NCBI RefSeq assembly: GCF_014042345.1
Contig: NZ_JACEZT010000025.1
Coordinates: forward strand, 1-47,931
Source of the DNA: Rugamonas brunnea
Lineage (GTDB): Bacteria; Pseudomonadota; Gammaproteobacteria; Burkholderiales; Burkholderiaceae_D
Direction: 5' to 3'
Length of the DNA: 47,931 nucleotides
Below, piece by piece: positions 1-7,996 of the stretch. The notes under the pieces were generated by a model. It was not told the DNA's origin. It saw only the letters and a list, made by a program, of their open reading frames with translations, and did no database searches. Every line of letters begins with the position of its first letter. Within the stretch, counting starts at the first letter, position 1. The translations under genes were made by a program, and so were the position numbers.

Positions 1-207
1 CCGACAGGCGCGACTCTCATCGTGGCGCGGAGTACATCTCCAATTAGACGCCGGATAGATTTAAGCGAGCCTTCTTACAGCATACAAAAAATCAGCTTGC
101 AAAAAAGAGGGTGACCATAGATTTTTTTTGCGCCGCATGCCTTGATTATGAAACTGGCTGAACTATATTGAAGGCATGACGTGTGGCAACGCCTATTGTA
201 GGGGCGT
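1..207. other. Left-edge stretch without a recognisable gene
   Basis: No open frame with a plausible start, ribosome site and family resemblance is seen here. The stretch is more AT-rich than the rest of the window, with A and T runs around 85-130, which fits an intergenic or upstream regulatory region of a gene lying left of the window. I could not assign a promoter or RNA gene with confidence. Confidence 0.4.
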
Positions 208-231
208 AAAAAAACCGGCCCAATGGCCGGT
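208..231 (-). terminator. Distal copy of a tandem intrinsic terminator
   Basis: On the minus strand a GC-rich stem (arms at 214-220 and 225-231, ACCGGCC/GGCCGGT) is followed by a run of seven Ts (208-213 and just beyond). It lies downstream of the small lipoprotein gene at 291-539 and behind a second, very similar hairpin at 250-273, so it probably catches read-through. Confidence 0.7.
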
Positions 232-249
232 CTCTTGAAGTTCAGGCGT

Positions 250-273
250 AAAAAAGCCGGCCCGTAGACCGGC
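250..273 (-). terminator. Proximal intrinsic terminator of the lipoprotein gene
   Basis: Read on the minus strand, a hairpin with arms at 256-262 and 267-273 (GCCGGTC/GGCCGGC, one G-T type mismatch) is followed by six Ts at 250-255. It begins 18 bases after the stop codon of the lipoprotein gene, the usual spacing for a rho-independent terminator. Confidence 0.75.
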
Positions 274-290
274 TTCTTTACACAAGCTGA

Positions 291-539
291 TTACTTCGAA
301 GCAGCGGAAGCAGCCGAAGCAGCCGAAGCGGCAGGAGCAGCAGCGGCGTCCGAAGCGGCAGGAGCAGCAGCGGCAGGAGCAGCAGCGTCCGAAGCGGCAG
401 GAGCAGCAGCGGCAGGAGCAGCAGGAGCAGCGGCTTCAGGAGCGGCTACTGGAGCAGGAGCGGCAGGAGCTTCTTCTTTTTTCGAGCAAGCAGCCAGAGC
501 AACAGCCAGCAGGGAGACGATCAGCAGGGATTTTTTCAT
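291..539 (-). CDS. Small Ala/Pro/Ser-rich lipoprotein
   Basis: This 82-residue protein starts with a lipoprotein signal: two lysines, a hydrophobic stretch and the lipobox LAAC with the lipidated Cys at residue 18, followed by SKKEE. The mature part is almost entirely Ala, Pro and Ser, built of repeated APAASDAAA-like units and ending in four AAS copies, so it is likely extended and disordered, anchored in a membrane by its lipid. A good ribosome site (AAGGAA) precedes the ATG. The gene stands alone with its own promoter and two terminators, which suggests strong expression. Function is unknown; a spacer or small envelope lipoprotein is the safest reading. No known enzyme or binding motif is visible. 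Confidence 0.8.
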   Translation of the reverse strand: MKKSLLIVSLLAVALAACSKKEEAPAAPAPVAAPEAAAPAAPAAAAPAASDAAAPAAAAPAASDAAAAPAASAASAASAASK

Positions 540-588
540 GGGGTTTTCCTTAATTAATTCAAAATTAAAAACAACATTGTTGCGATGA

Positions 589-606
589 ATAATTACCGGT
601 AATTAT
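589..606. promoter_or_regulatory. 18-bp perfect palindrome in the lipoprotein leader
   Basis: ATAATTACCGGTAATTAT is a perfect palindrome located about 50 bases upstream of the lipoprotein ATG, inside its predicted 5' untranslated region. A second short palindrome, CAACATTGTTG, lies at 572-582. They could be a DNA operator or RNA hairpins in the leader. Confidence 0.45.
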
Positions 607-682
607 CGCTCATTAGGTCGTCTTCGAAGGCTTTTCGTACCATAGAGGTGCCTGCCAGACAACGGAAACTTCCTAACCGAAT

Positions 683-709
683 ATTATAGCGATTTTTGGT
701 GCGTCGCAA
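683..709 (-). promoter_or_regulatory. Sigma-70 promoter of the lipoprotein gene
   Basis: On the minus strand a perfect -10 hexamer TATAAT (683-688) is preceded by TTGCGA (704-709) at 15 bp. The spacer is short, but the -10 is ideal. Transcription would start near 676, giving a leader of roughly 135 bases. Upstream at 740-753 lies the perfect palindrome TTGCGATATCGCAA, a possible regulator site. Confidence 0.55.
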
Positions 710-838
710 TAGCGCAATCAATCGTTTTTTATAACTATTTTGCGATATCGCAACATTTCGTTTCAAACCCCGTGGAACGGAATTGTCACCCTATCACCGG
801 TATCCAAACGCGCACCCCGCATTTTACCTTGATCTGGC

Positions 839-1315
839 TCATAAGCCAGTCGTACTTGCATGTAAACCGGGTGAAGATTCCTGCCAGATGGCAATAAAGC
901 GTTCCGTGCAGACTTGCGTGTCGGGCGGCGAGCCGAACACGGCCTCGCCGCGCAGGTGGTCGGCGTGGAAGCGGCGCACCTGGTCCTGGCCGTCGCCGAT
1001 GCAGAACGAATCGGTCAGCTGGCGCAGGTTCTTGTGGGTGAGCCGGCATTCGATGGCGTGGCCATAGTCCTTGAGCAAACGCAGGAAGCGGGGCGCGTCG
1101 CGCTCCAGGCGGGCATTGCTGTGGGCGACCAGTTGCAGCGTGCCGCCGCCGCTGAGAAACGGGCGCAGGATGGCGTCCGTGGCGCTGCTGCCCAGTTGCC
1201 AGAGCGCGAAGTCGGGGTCGAACATGCGCAGCTGGAGCCGGGCCCGGGACAGGCACAGCTGCAGCAGCTGCTCGAATTCCAGACGGGTCGAAAACGCGCG
1301 CGTTTGCTTGTCCAC
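839..1315 (-). CDS. Conserved protein coupled to roxA (PLD-like fold suspected)
   Basis: A 158-residue cytoplasmic protein without signal peptide or membrane segment. I chose the GTG at 1315 because AGGAGG lies four bases upstream; a TTG at 1339 would add eight residues. It begins 24 bases after the roxA stop, so the two are probably co-transcribed. The middle contains a stretch around VAHSNARLERDAPRFLRLLK that recalls the phospholipase D-like nuclease fold, but the HKD catalytic motif is not present. I recall small proteins of this kind sitting after the cupin hydroxylase in other betaproteobacteria (possibly DUF7931). The real role is unknown. Confidence 0.65.
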   Translation of the reverse strand: MDKQTRAFSTRLEFEQLLQLCLSRARLQLRMFDPDFALWQLGSSATDAILRPFLSGGGTLQLVAHSNARLERDAPRFLRLLKDYGHAIECRLTHKNLRQLTDSFCIGDGQDQVRRFHADHLRGEAVFGSPPDTQVCTERFIAIWQESSPGLHASTTGL

Positions 1316-1339
1316 GGAGCCTCCTGAGTGACGGGCCAA

Positions 1340-2461
1340 TCAGCCCAGTTCGATCCAGCCGTCCTGGTACCAGGTGTAGAGCGCATCCATCACGTCGTCC
1401 GACGCGCTGGCGATGGCCGCGCCGTCCAGCGCGCGCTGGTTGGCCAGCGCTTCCAGCGTGACCTTGTCGGCGCGGCCGATGGCGAACGATTCGCCGTTGA
1501 TGAACACGTGCTTGCCACGGTACAGCATCTGCGTCTTGCGCGACAGGACCAGCCCTTTCTTGGCGGCTGCCTCGGCGAACTTGCCCACCGTGAGCGGCTT
1601 GGTCGGCCCCGTGAAGAACACATTGTGCTTGGGCTCGGACAGGTGCTCTCCCAGGAAGATGGTGACGTCGTCCTCGGTGAAGCGCACCTTGTTCAGTTCG
1701 TCGGCGATGGTGGCCAGCATGTCGCGCGGGATCTCGGCCGGCTTGCTGGTCGCTTCCAGTTCCGGGTCGGCGTAGCGGCCGGGCAGGTCGATCGAATCGG
1801 CCATGAACTGCAGGAACGCTTCGCCCAGCTCCTGGTAGGACGGCGAACGGAAACCGATGGAATAGGTCTGGCAGTCGCCGATGGCCACGCCGTCGTGCGC
1901 GTAGTGCGGCGGCAGGTACAGCATGTCGCCCGGCTCCAGCACGTATTCCTCGTTGGGTTTGAACTTGGACAGGATCTTGAGCGGCAGCCCTTCGATCAGG
2001 CCCAGGTCCTTCTGCGGGCCGATGCGCCAGCGGCGCTGGCCTTGCGCTTGCAGCAGGAACACGTCGTACGAGTCGAAATGGGGACCGACGCCGCCGCCGT
2101 CCGTGGCGAAGCTGATCATCAGGTCGTCCAGGCGCGCGTCGGGCAAGAAGCGGAACTGGCGCAGCAGCGCGTCGGCCTTGGCGTCGTGCAGGTTGACGCC
2201 CTGTACCAGCAGGGTCCATTCCTTCTGAGTGCGCGGCGGCAGGTGTTCGAGCGGGCCGTGCTGCAGGTTCCAGTGGCCGCCGGTGGAGGTCACCAGGCGC
2301 GATTCCACGTGGTCCTTGGTGGCCATCGCTTGCAGCGCGTCCAGGCTCACCAGCGGCTTGAAGCCGGGAATGGCCTGACGGATCAGCAGGGGTTTCTTGT
2401 GCCAGTATTCGCTGAGGAACTGGGCGGGCGTGATGTTGCCGAGGAGAGGTAATTTTTTCAT
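1340..2461 (-). CDS. roxA: Ribosomal protein L16 arginine 3-hydroxylase (JmjC/cupin)
   Basis: A 373-residue protein, the same length as E. coli RoxA (YcfD). It is a 2-oxoglutarate- and Fe(II)-dependent oxygenase that hydroxylates an arginine of ribosomal protein L16. The iron triad is visible: the HxD pair His128 and Asp130 (GPHFDSYDVF) and the distal His189 in LPPHYAHDG. The N-terminal JmjC core (to about residue 210) is followed by a helical dimerisation part and a C-terminal winged-helix-like domain, as in the family. It is divergent from slyD, with a 113-bp shared upstream region, and followed by a small coupled gene. Identification rests on motif and length; substrate is inferred from the family. 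Confidence 0.9.
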   Translation of the reverse strand: MKKLPLLGNITPAQFLSEYWHKKPLLIRQAIPGFKPLVSLDALQAMATKDHVESRLVTSTGGHWNLQHGPLEHLPPRTQKEWTLLVQGVNLHDAKADALLRQFRFLPDARLDDLMISFATDGGGVGPHFDSYDVFLLQAQGQRRWRIGPQKDLGLIEGLPLKILSKFKPNEEYVLEPGDMLYLPPHYAHDGVAIGDCQTYSIGFRSPSYQELGEAFLQFMADSIDLPGRYADPELEATSKPAEIPRDMLATIADELNKVRFTEDDVTIFLGEHLSEPKHNVFFTGPTKPLTVGKFAEAAAKKGLVLSRKTQMLYRGKHVFINGESFAIGRADKVTLEALANQRALDGAAIASASDDVMDALYTWYQDGWIELG

Positions 2462-2538
2462 GCCCCATTATAACAATCGGGCCCGGCCGGCGGCGGCTTC
2501 GCGATGCGGCTTTTCCGGCGGCGCGTGAGGCCAGGCTG

Positions 2539-2544
2539 TATAAT
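2539..2544 (+). promoter_or_regulatory. -10 box of the slyD promoter
   Basis: A perfect TATAAT, preceded by TG, lies 31 bases upstream of the slyD ATG. No good -35 hexamer is seen 16-18 bp upstream, so this would be an extended -10 type or activator-assisted promoter. The AAAGGA ribosome site follows at 2561-2566. Confidence 0.5.
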
Positions 2545-2574
2545 CTGCCTGCTCACTACAGAAAGGATACAACA

Positions 2575-3114
2575 ATGAAGATTGCCAAGAACATGGTCGT
2601 GACTGTGAACTACAAACTGTCCGACGCGCAGGACAATCTGATCGAAGACGGCCGCGAGCCCATGGTTTACCTGCACGGCGGCTACGAGAACACCCTGCCA
2701 AAGATCGAGGAAGAACTGGACGGCAAGGAAGTGGGCTATTCGTCCATCATCCAGATCGAGCCGGAAGATGCGTTCGGCGATTACGATCCGGCCCTGGTCA
2801 AGGTGGAAGACCGCAGCCGCCTGCCCGAGCCGCTGGAAGTGGGCATGCAGTTCGAAGGCATGCCGGACGGCGCCGACGAGGAAGCCATGATCTTCACCGT
2901 GACCGACATCGCGGAAGACAAGGTGGTATTGGACGGTAACCATCCGCTGGCCGGCATGGCGCTGCGCTTCTCGCTGAGCGTAGCCGAAGTGCGCCACGCC
3001 ACCGAGGAAGAGATCGCCCACGAACACGTGCACGGCGCCCACGGCCATCACCATGGCGACGACGGTGACGAAGGCGAAGAAGGCGATCACGTCGCCATCC
3101 ACCCGATCCACTAA
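2575..3114 (+). CDS. slyD: FKBP-type peptidyl-prolyl isomerase, SlyD family
   Basis: A 179-residue prolyl cis-trans isomerase and chaperone. The FKBP domain (residues 1-70 and 120-140) is interrupted by the IF insert domain, as in SlyD; typical sequences are YKLSDAQDNLIED, YLHGG and EDAFGDYD. The C-terminal tail (about 145-179) is rich in His, Asp and Glu (HGHHHGDDGDEGEEGDH), which in SlyD binds nickel and other divalent metals. It has no signal peptide, so it acts in the cytosol. Start is set by AAAGGA upstream. Divergent from roxA; convergent with the next gene. The IF insert and metal tail distinguish it from SlpA-type FKBPs. Confidence 0.92.
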   Translation: MKIAKNMVVTVNYKLSDAQDNLIEDGREPMVYLHGGYENTLPKIEEELDGKEVGYSSIIQIEPEDAFGDYDPALVKVEDRSRLPEPLEVGMQFEGMPDGADEEAMIFTVTDIAEDKVVLDGNHPLAGMALRFSLSVAEVRHATEEEIAHEHVHGAHGHHHGDDGDEGEEGDHVAIHPIH

Positions 3115-3167
3115 GGCAGTACGCCGCAGCCGCATCGGCCGCCAAGCGCGGCCATGCGGGCATGCGT

Positions 3168-4196
3168 TTATTGCGCCGCCGCGTCCGCGTTGCCGCCCTT
3201 GACGACAAACAGGGTGGCGGCGCCGGGCGCCACGCGCACCTCGGCCCAGTCGGCGGCCAGGCTCAGATGTCCCACCTTGCCGTGCCAGTTGATGGCCGGT
3301 TCACTGCCCGTCCCCTGGGCGTCCACCAGCAGCACCGTTCCTTTGTATTGCTCCGCCAGGTTGCGGATTTGCCGCCGCGGCTCGGCGTAGCCATCCTGTT
3401 TGGGCAGGAAGCCCGATAGCAGCGAGAAGCCGCGTTCCGCCTGCAGGCCGACGTCGCCGTCCGAGAACAGTACCAGGCCATCGAGCTTGCGGTGCTCGGC
3501 CAACGCGAACAGCCGGTGCAGCCAGGCGCGGTTGGCCACCAGCCGGTCCTCGTACTCGCTGTTGCGGCCGGCCTCGGGGCGGAAGTGGTTGTTCTTGGCG
3601 GGCAGGTTGATGGTGGCGAACAGCACGTTGCCAACCTCCCAGTGCGCATTCTCCGCGTAGCTGCGGAACTTGGCCGTGCCGGATTGGCGCGTGAGCGTCA
3701 GGCGCCGTCCGCCCAGCGACTGGCTGTCGGTGAACAGCAATTCGCGCAGCCGGTTCAGGCGTTCGATGGCGTTCGAGCGGCCCGCTGAATTGAGGCACTC
3801 GGTCCAGTCGCTGCCGGCCAGCGACACGATCAGCGGCACTTCCACCTCGTTGAACAGTTGGCGGCGCTGGCCATACAGCTTGTCGCTGCACGGTTCCGCG
3901 CCGGCCTTGACGCCGGTGGCCACGATGAACGCGGGACTGGCGGCGCCCGCGTCGGCAAGGGCGCGCCGCAGCGCCGACTCGTCGCCGACGCTGTCAACAC
4001 CACCGCCGCTGTCGCGCCAGACGTGGCCGATCACGCTGAACTGGAATGGTGCGTTGCGCGAGCCGGGCGCCGGACTGGCGGCGGATGCCGGCGTTGCGCG
4101 TCCACCAGCCCATGCGCCTGGTGCGGCGCAGGCCAAAGTCAGCGCCACCAGCGCTGCCAACGGGCGACGGAGTGGCGAGCCGGCGTGCGACATCAT
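3168..4196 (-). CDS. Secreted metallophosphoesterase-like protein with degraded metal site
   Basis: A 342-residue protein with a cleavable signal peptide (basic start, hydrophobic core, cleavage near AWA-GG, about residue 30), so it is periplasmic or secreted. The order of segments matches calcineurin-like phosphoesterases: a first strand FSVIGHVW where FxxxGDxx is expected, and PLIVSLAGSDWTEC where PVxxVPGNHDWxxC is expected. The metal-binding Asp and Asn-His positions therefore appear replaced (GH for GD, GSD for GNH), which suggests loss of the usual chemistry. Its ATG overlaps the mutS stop codon (ATGA), so it is likely translated by coupling from the mutS transcript. No ribosome site of its own is clear; a second ATG follows at 4193. 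Confidence 0.7.
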   Translation of the reverse strand: MMSHAGSPLRRPLAALVALTLACAAPGAWAGGRATPASAASPAPGSRNAPFQFSVIGHVWRDSGGGVDSVGDESALRRALADAGAASPAFIVATGVKAGAEPCSDKLYGQRRQLFNEVEVPLIVSLAGSDWTECLNSAGRSNAIERLNRLRELLFTDSQSLGGRRLTLTRQSGTAKFRSYAENAHWEVGNVLFATINLPAKNNHFRPEAGRNSEYEDRLVANRAWLHRLFALAEHRKLDGLVLFSDGDVGLQAERGFSLLSGFLPKQDGYAEPRRQIRNLAEQYKGTVLLVDAQGTGSEPAINWHGKVGHLSLAADWAEVRVAPGAATLFVVKGGNADAAAQ

Positions 4197-6874
4197 GCCA
4201 GGGCCGGTTGCGCCAGGCGTTTGATCTCGTACAGGCGCTCCAGCGCTTCGCGCGGCGACAGCGCGTCCGGGTCCAGCGCGTCGAGCGCATCCAGCAGGGT
4301 CTGGACGGCCGGGTTCTCTGCTGCCGGTGCCGGCGTCACCACCTCGTCGTCCGCGTCTACCACCGGGGCGGCGAACAGGTCCAGCTGCGGCGTGGCGTCC
4401 AAAGCCTGCGCCTCCAGCCGCGCCAGGTGCTTGCGGGCGGCCCGGATCACGGGCTGCGGCACGCCGGCCAGCTGCGCCACCTGTAAGCCGTAGCTCTGCG
4501 AGGCCGGGCCGTCCTGCACGGCGTGCAGGAACACGATGCTGTCCTTGTGTTCCACCGCCGACAGGTGGACGTTGGCCGCAGTCGGATGGCTCTCCGGCAG
4601 CTGGGTCAGTTCGAAGTAGTGGGTGGCGAACAGCGAGAAGCTGCGGCTGGTGTCGATCAGGTGGCGCGCGATGGCCCAGGCCAGCGCCAGGCCGTCGAAG
4701 GTGGAGGTGCCGCGGCCCACTTCATCCATCAGCACCAGCGAGTGTTCGGTGGCGCCGTTCAGGATGGCGGCCGCCTCGGTCATCTCCACCATGAACGTGG
4801 AACGGCCGCCGGCCAGATCGTCGGTGGCGCCGATGCGGGTGAAGATGCGGTCGATCGGGCCGATCACGGCGCTGGTGGCCGGCACGTAGCTGCCCACGTA
4901 GGCCAGCAGCGTGATCAGCGCCACCTGGCGCATGAAGGTCGACTTACCGCCCATGTTGGGGCCCGTGATCAGCAGCAGCCGGCGTTCGTTGACGAAGCGA
5001 CAGTCGTTGGCGATGAAGCGCTCGATCTGGTTTTCCACCACCGGATGGCGGCCTTCGGCGATGTTGATGCATGGCTCGGCCACCAGTTGCGGCGCGCACC
5101 AGTTGTGGCGCAGCGCGTGCTGGGTGAGGGCGGTCAGCGCGTCGAGCCGCGCCAGCGCCTGCGAGATGGTTTGCAGCGTACCGATGTGCGGCGCCAGGTC
5201 GGCCAGCAACTGGTCGTACAGCAGCTTCTCGCGCGCCAGCGCGCGGTCCTGCGCCGATAGCGCCTTGTCTTCGAAGGCCTTCAGTTCCGGCGTGATGTAG
5301 CGCTCGGCGTTCTTCAGCGTCTGGCGGCGGCGGTAATCGTCCGGCACCTTGGTGGTCTGGCCGTGCGTGACTTCGATGTAGAAGCCGTGCACCTTGTTGT
5401 ATTCGACGCGCAGGTTGGCGATGCCGGTGCGGGCCCGCTCGCGCGTTTCCAGGTCGACCAGGAACTGGCCCGCGTTCTCTGACAGCGCACGCAGCTCGTC
5501 GAGTTCCGCGTCGAAGCCGCGTGCGAACACGCCGCCGTCGCGCACCATGGCCGCCGGTTCCGGCGCCACGGCGCGCACCAGCAGGTCCAGGCACTCGGAC
5601 GGCGTGGACAGGGCCGCGCAGGTTTGCGCCAGCAGGCTGTCTTCGCCGCCGGTCAGGCTGCGCTGCATGCCGTGGCGCAGGGCCGGCAGCTGCTGCAGGC
5701 CGTCGCGCAGGCTGGCCAGGTCGCGCGGGCGGGCCGACAGCAGCGCGATGCGGGTGGTGATGCGTTCGATGTCGGGCACCTGCGCCAGCGTGGCCGACAG
5801 CGCGCCCGTCACGTCACTGGCAGCCAGAGCGCCGATTGCCTCGTGGCGCGCGCGCGCCACCGTTTGCGCGCGCTGCGCGTGGTGCAGCCAGTAGCGCAGC
5901 AGGCGCGAGCCCATGGCCGTGCGGCAGTGGTCGAGCAGCGAGAACAGGGTGGGCGATTCCTGGCCACGGATGGTCTCCGTCAGTTCCAGGTTGCGGCGGG
6001 TGGCCGCGTCCAGGCCGATGAATTCGTTCTCCGTTTCCGTGGTCAGGCTGCGCACGTGCTGCAGGCCGCGACCCTGGGTCGACTGGGCATAGCGCAGCAG
6101 CGCGCCGGCCGCGCCGAACGCGGCGCCCAGGCCGTCGGCGCCAAAGCCGGTCAGCGTGGCCACGCCCAGCTGGTCCAGCAGCGCCTTGTGGCCGCTAACC
6201 ACGTCGAAGTGCCAGTCGGGGACGCGGTTCACGTGGCAGATCGTAGTTTCCTCGAACAGGTCCGCGTTATCGCCGCGCAGGATCTCGGCCGGCGCGATGC
6301 GCTCCAGCTCCTGCAACATGCGGGTGTTGACGGTGTGGCTGTCGCCCGAGAACTCCATTAGTTTGAGCGCGCCGCTGGCCAGCGACAGCCAGGCCAGGCC
6401 GGCCGTGACCACCTTGCGCTGGCTGATCAGGCACATGGCCAGCAGCGGGCGTTCGGCCTTTTCGGGCAGCAGGTCCGCATCCGTCAGCGTGCCGGGCGTG
6501 ACCACCCGCACCACCTTGCGTTCGACCGGGCCCTTGCTGGTGGCCGGATCGCCGATCTGTTCGCAGATGGCGCACGACTCGCCGATCTTGACCAGCTTGG
6601 CCAGGTAGCCCTCCAGCGAATGGAACGGCACGCCGCACATCTTGATCGGTTGGCCGCCCTGCGAACCGCGCGCCGTCAGCGTGATGCCCAGCAGGCGCGC
6701 CGCCTTCTCGGCGTCCTCGTGGAACAGCTCGTAGAAGTCGCCCATGCGGTAGAACACCAACATCGTCGGATGCTCGGCCTTGATGCGTAAATATTGCTGC
6801 ATCATTGGCGTGACTTTTTCGGTGGGGCTATTCTTGACGGCGGCGGCGTTGATTTCGTTGGGAACGGTGGTCAT
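4193..6874 (-). CDS. mutS: DNA mismatch repair ATPase MutS
   Basis: An 893-residue MutS. It recognises mismatches and loops and recruits MutL. The N-terminal domain has the mismatch-wedging Phe-x-Glu (MGDFYELFHEDA, near residue 50). The lever and clamp domains follow, and the ATPase has Walker A GPNMGGKST near residue 637 and Walker B LVLMDEVGRGTSTFDG. Length is close to the 850-900 of proteobacterial MutS, and nothing appears truncated. A short Ala/Pro-rich linker precedes the C-terminal tetramerisation part (DALDALDPDALSPREALERLYEIKRL). A weak purine stretch precedes the ATG. It is the first gene of a two-gene unit with the phosphoesterase-like gene. Confidence 0.97.
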   Translation of the reverse strand: MTTVPNEINAAAVKNSPTEKVTPMMQQYLRIKAEHPTMLVFYRMGDFYELFHEDAEKAARLLGITLTARGSQGGQPIKMCGVPFHSLEGYLAKLVKIGESCAICEQIGDPATSKGPVERKVVRVVTPGTLTDADLLPEKAERPLLAMCLISQRKVVTAGLAWLSLASGALKLMEFSGDSHTVNTRMLQELERIAPAEILRGDNADLFEETTICHVNRVPDWHFDVVSGHKALLDQLGVATLTGFGADGLGAAFGAAGALLRYAQSTQGRGLQHVRSLTTETENEFIGLDAATRRNLELTETIRGQESPTLFSLLDHCRTAMGSRLLRYWLHHAQRAQTVARARHEAIGALAASDVTGALSATLAQVPDIERITTRIALLSARPRDLASLRDGLQQLPALRHGMQRSLTGGEDSLLAQTCAALSTPSECLDLLVRAVAPEPAAMVRDGGVFARGFDAELDELRALSENAGQFLVDLETRERARTGIANLRVEYNKVHGFYIEVTHGQTTKVPDDYRRRQTLKNAERYITPELKAFEDKALSAQDRALAREKLLYDQLLADLAPHIGTLQTISQALARLDALTALTQHALRHNWCAPQLVAEPCINIAEGRHPVVENQIERFIANDCRFVNERRLLLITGPNMGGKSTFMRQVALITLLAYVGSYVPATSAVIGPIDRIFTRIGATDDLAGGRSTFMVEMTEAAAILNGATEHSLVLMDEVGRGTSTFDGLALAWAIARHLIDTSRSFSLFATHYFELTQLPESHPTAANVHLSAVEHKDSIVFLHAVQDGPASQSYGLQVAQLAGVPQPVIRAARKHLARLEAQALDATPQLDLFAAPVVDADDEVVTPAPAAENPAVQTLLDALDALDPDALSPREALERLYEIKRLAQPALA

Positions 6875-7108
6875 TGGTTCTTTTTCGGCGGTGCGATGAG
6901 TCTGGTTTTGCGCGAGCGCGATGGGCCCGCGCGCTTAACCCGCCATTTTACCGCTTTCAGGTGGGGATGACGCTCAATGGTAGGTCTGAAGCCGCTGAAT
7001 CTTGCAGTTTCGCAATGCAAGAATTTTCCTCTGAATTCATTCGAACACCACCAATACAGCGGTTCAAAACCGAGCGGGTGCCTTGGTCGAGAGCTTCACC
7101 TGCTTTCC

Positions 7109-7816
7109 TCAAGCCGCCCGGGCGCCATGCACGGCCACCAGCCGGGGCTGCGCTCCCTTGATCAGTATCCACAGCATGAACGCGATCTCGCCCAGCTGGA
7201 AGGGGAAGGCGATGTTGGCCACCGTGTCGTTATATTGCGGCAGCAGCAAACCGGTGAAGCTGAGCGCCAGGTAGGCGACGCCGTTGACGGTCAGCCAGAT
7301 GGCCACGAAGCGGGGCACGAAGCCGCTGCGGTGGGCGAGCAGCGCCAGCGGGAACAGCCACAGACCCCAGAAGATTTCCGAGGCATTGGTCATCAGGCCG
7401 TGCATGCGCTGGAACAGCATGGCCAGTCCGTCGCGCTGGGCCGTGTCGAAGCCGGACAGGAAATCGGCGCCATGCGCCAGCACCAGCGTGGCCATGTCGT
7501 TCAGGGCGTTGAAGAAATACAGCGGCGTGTCCATGAAGCCCAGCATGAGCATCAGCAAGGCGAGGTGGCGGTCGGTATCTTTGAACAGGCGGTACAGGGT
7601 GTAGGTCAGCAGCAGGCTGACGACGGCCGTCACCAGGTCGCCCACCAGGCCCAGGCGGAACAGCATGTCATGGGCGGCGATGTTGTGGATGGTCGCCGCC
7701 GCGTCGCCGTCGACGAACAGCTTGCCGGGGATGTAGATCAGGCGGAAAGGGGCGATCAGGATCAACAACAAGTAGACCAGGCCGGCGATACGGGCGTTCT
7801 TGTTCTTCGTATTCAT
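7109..7816 (-). CDS. DUF4386 family integral membrane protein
   Basis: A 235-residue membrane protein with about six hydrophobic helices (for example ARIAGLVYLLLILIAPF, DLVTAVVSLLLTYTLYRLF, IFWGLWLFPLALLA). The opening NARIAGLVYLLL and the later PRFVAIWLTVNGVAYLALSF are typical of DUF4386, a family of unknown function often found as single genes. I start at 7816 because GGAGA lies six bases upstream; a further upstream frame (to 7873) lacks a ribosome site. The promoter at 7905-7933 overlaps an inverted repeat, so expression is probably repressor-controlled. No enzymatic motif is visible. Confidence 0.82.
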   Translation of the reverse strand: MNTKNKNARIAGLVYLLLILIAPFRLIYIPGKLFVDGDAAATIHNIAAHDMLFRLGLVGDLVTAVVSLLLTYTLYRLFKDTDRHLALLMLMLGFMDTPLYFFNALNDMATLVLAHGADFLSGFDTAQRDGLAMLFQRMHGLMTNASEIFWGLWLFPLALLAHRSGFVPRFVAIWLTVNGVAYLALSFTGLLLPQYNDTVANIAFPFQLGEIAFMLWILIKGAQPRLVAVHGARAA

Positions 7817-7892
7817 GCGCATTCTCCAGTTGCGGTGGGGTGACCTGGATGGCGCTTCGTTGATGGCCGCCATCCATGTGTTCGTGCGTTCA

Positions 7893-7933
7893 TATCACGT
7901 GTAAAGAATATCTGACACGTGATAGATATGCAA
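7893..7933 (-). promoter_or_regulatory. Promoter and repressor-like operator of the DUF4386 gene
   Basis: On the minus strand TTGCAT (7928-7933) and TATTCT (7905-7910) are separated by exactly 17 bp. A perfect 10-bp inverted repeat, TATCACGTGT (7893-7902) and ACACGTGATA (7915-7924) with a 12-bp spacer, puts one half in the promoter spacer and the other just after the -10. That layout is typical of a repressor operator. The regulator is not identified. Confidence 0.6.
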
Positions 7934-7996
7934 CTGGAATTTGATGTTAATTCAATAAAATTTCAAATCGGGGGAAAAGGCGCACCGCAGCGCCGT

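Noticed and set aside
786..2468. 560-residue frame antisense to roxA
   Set aside because: A Pro/Arg/Ala-rich shadow of a GC-rich gene in another frame; it has no family motif and covers roxA, which has strong ones.
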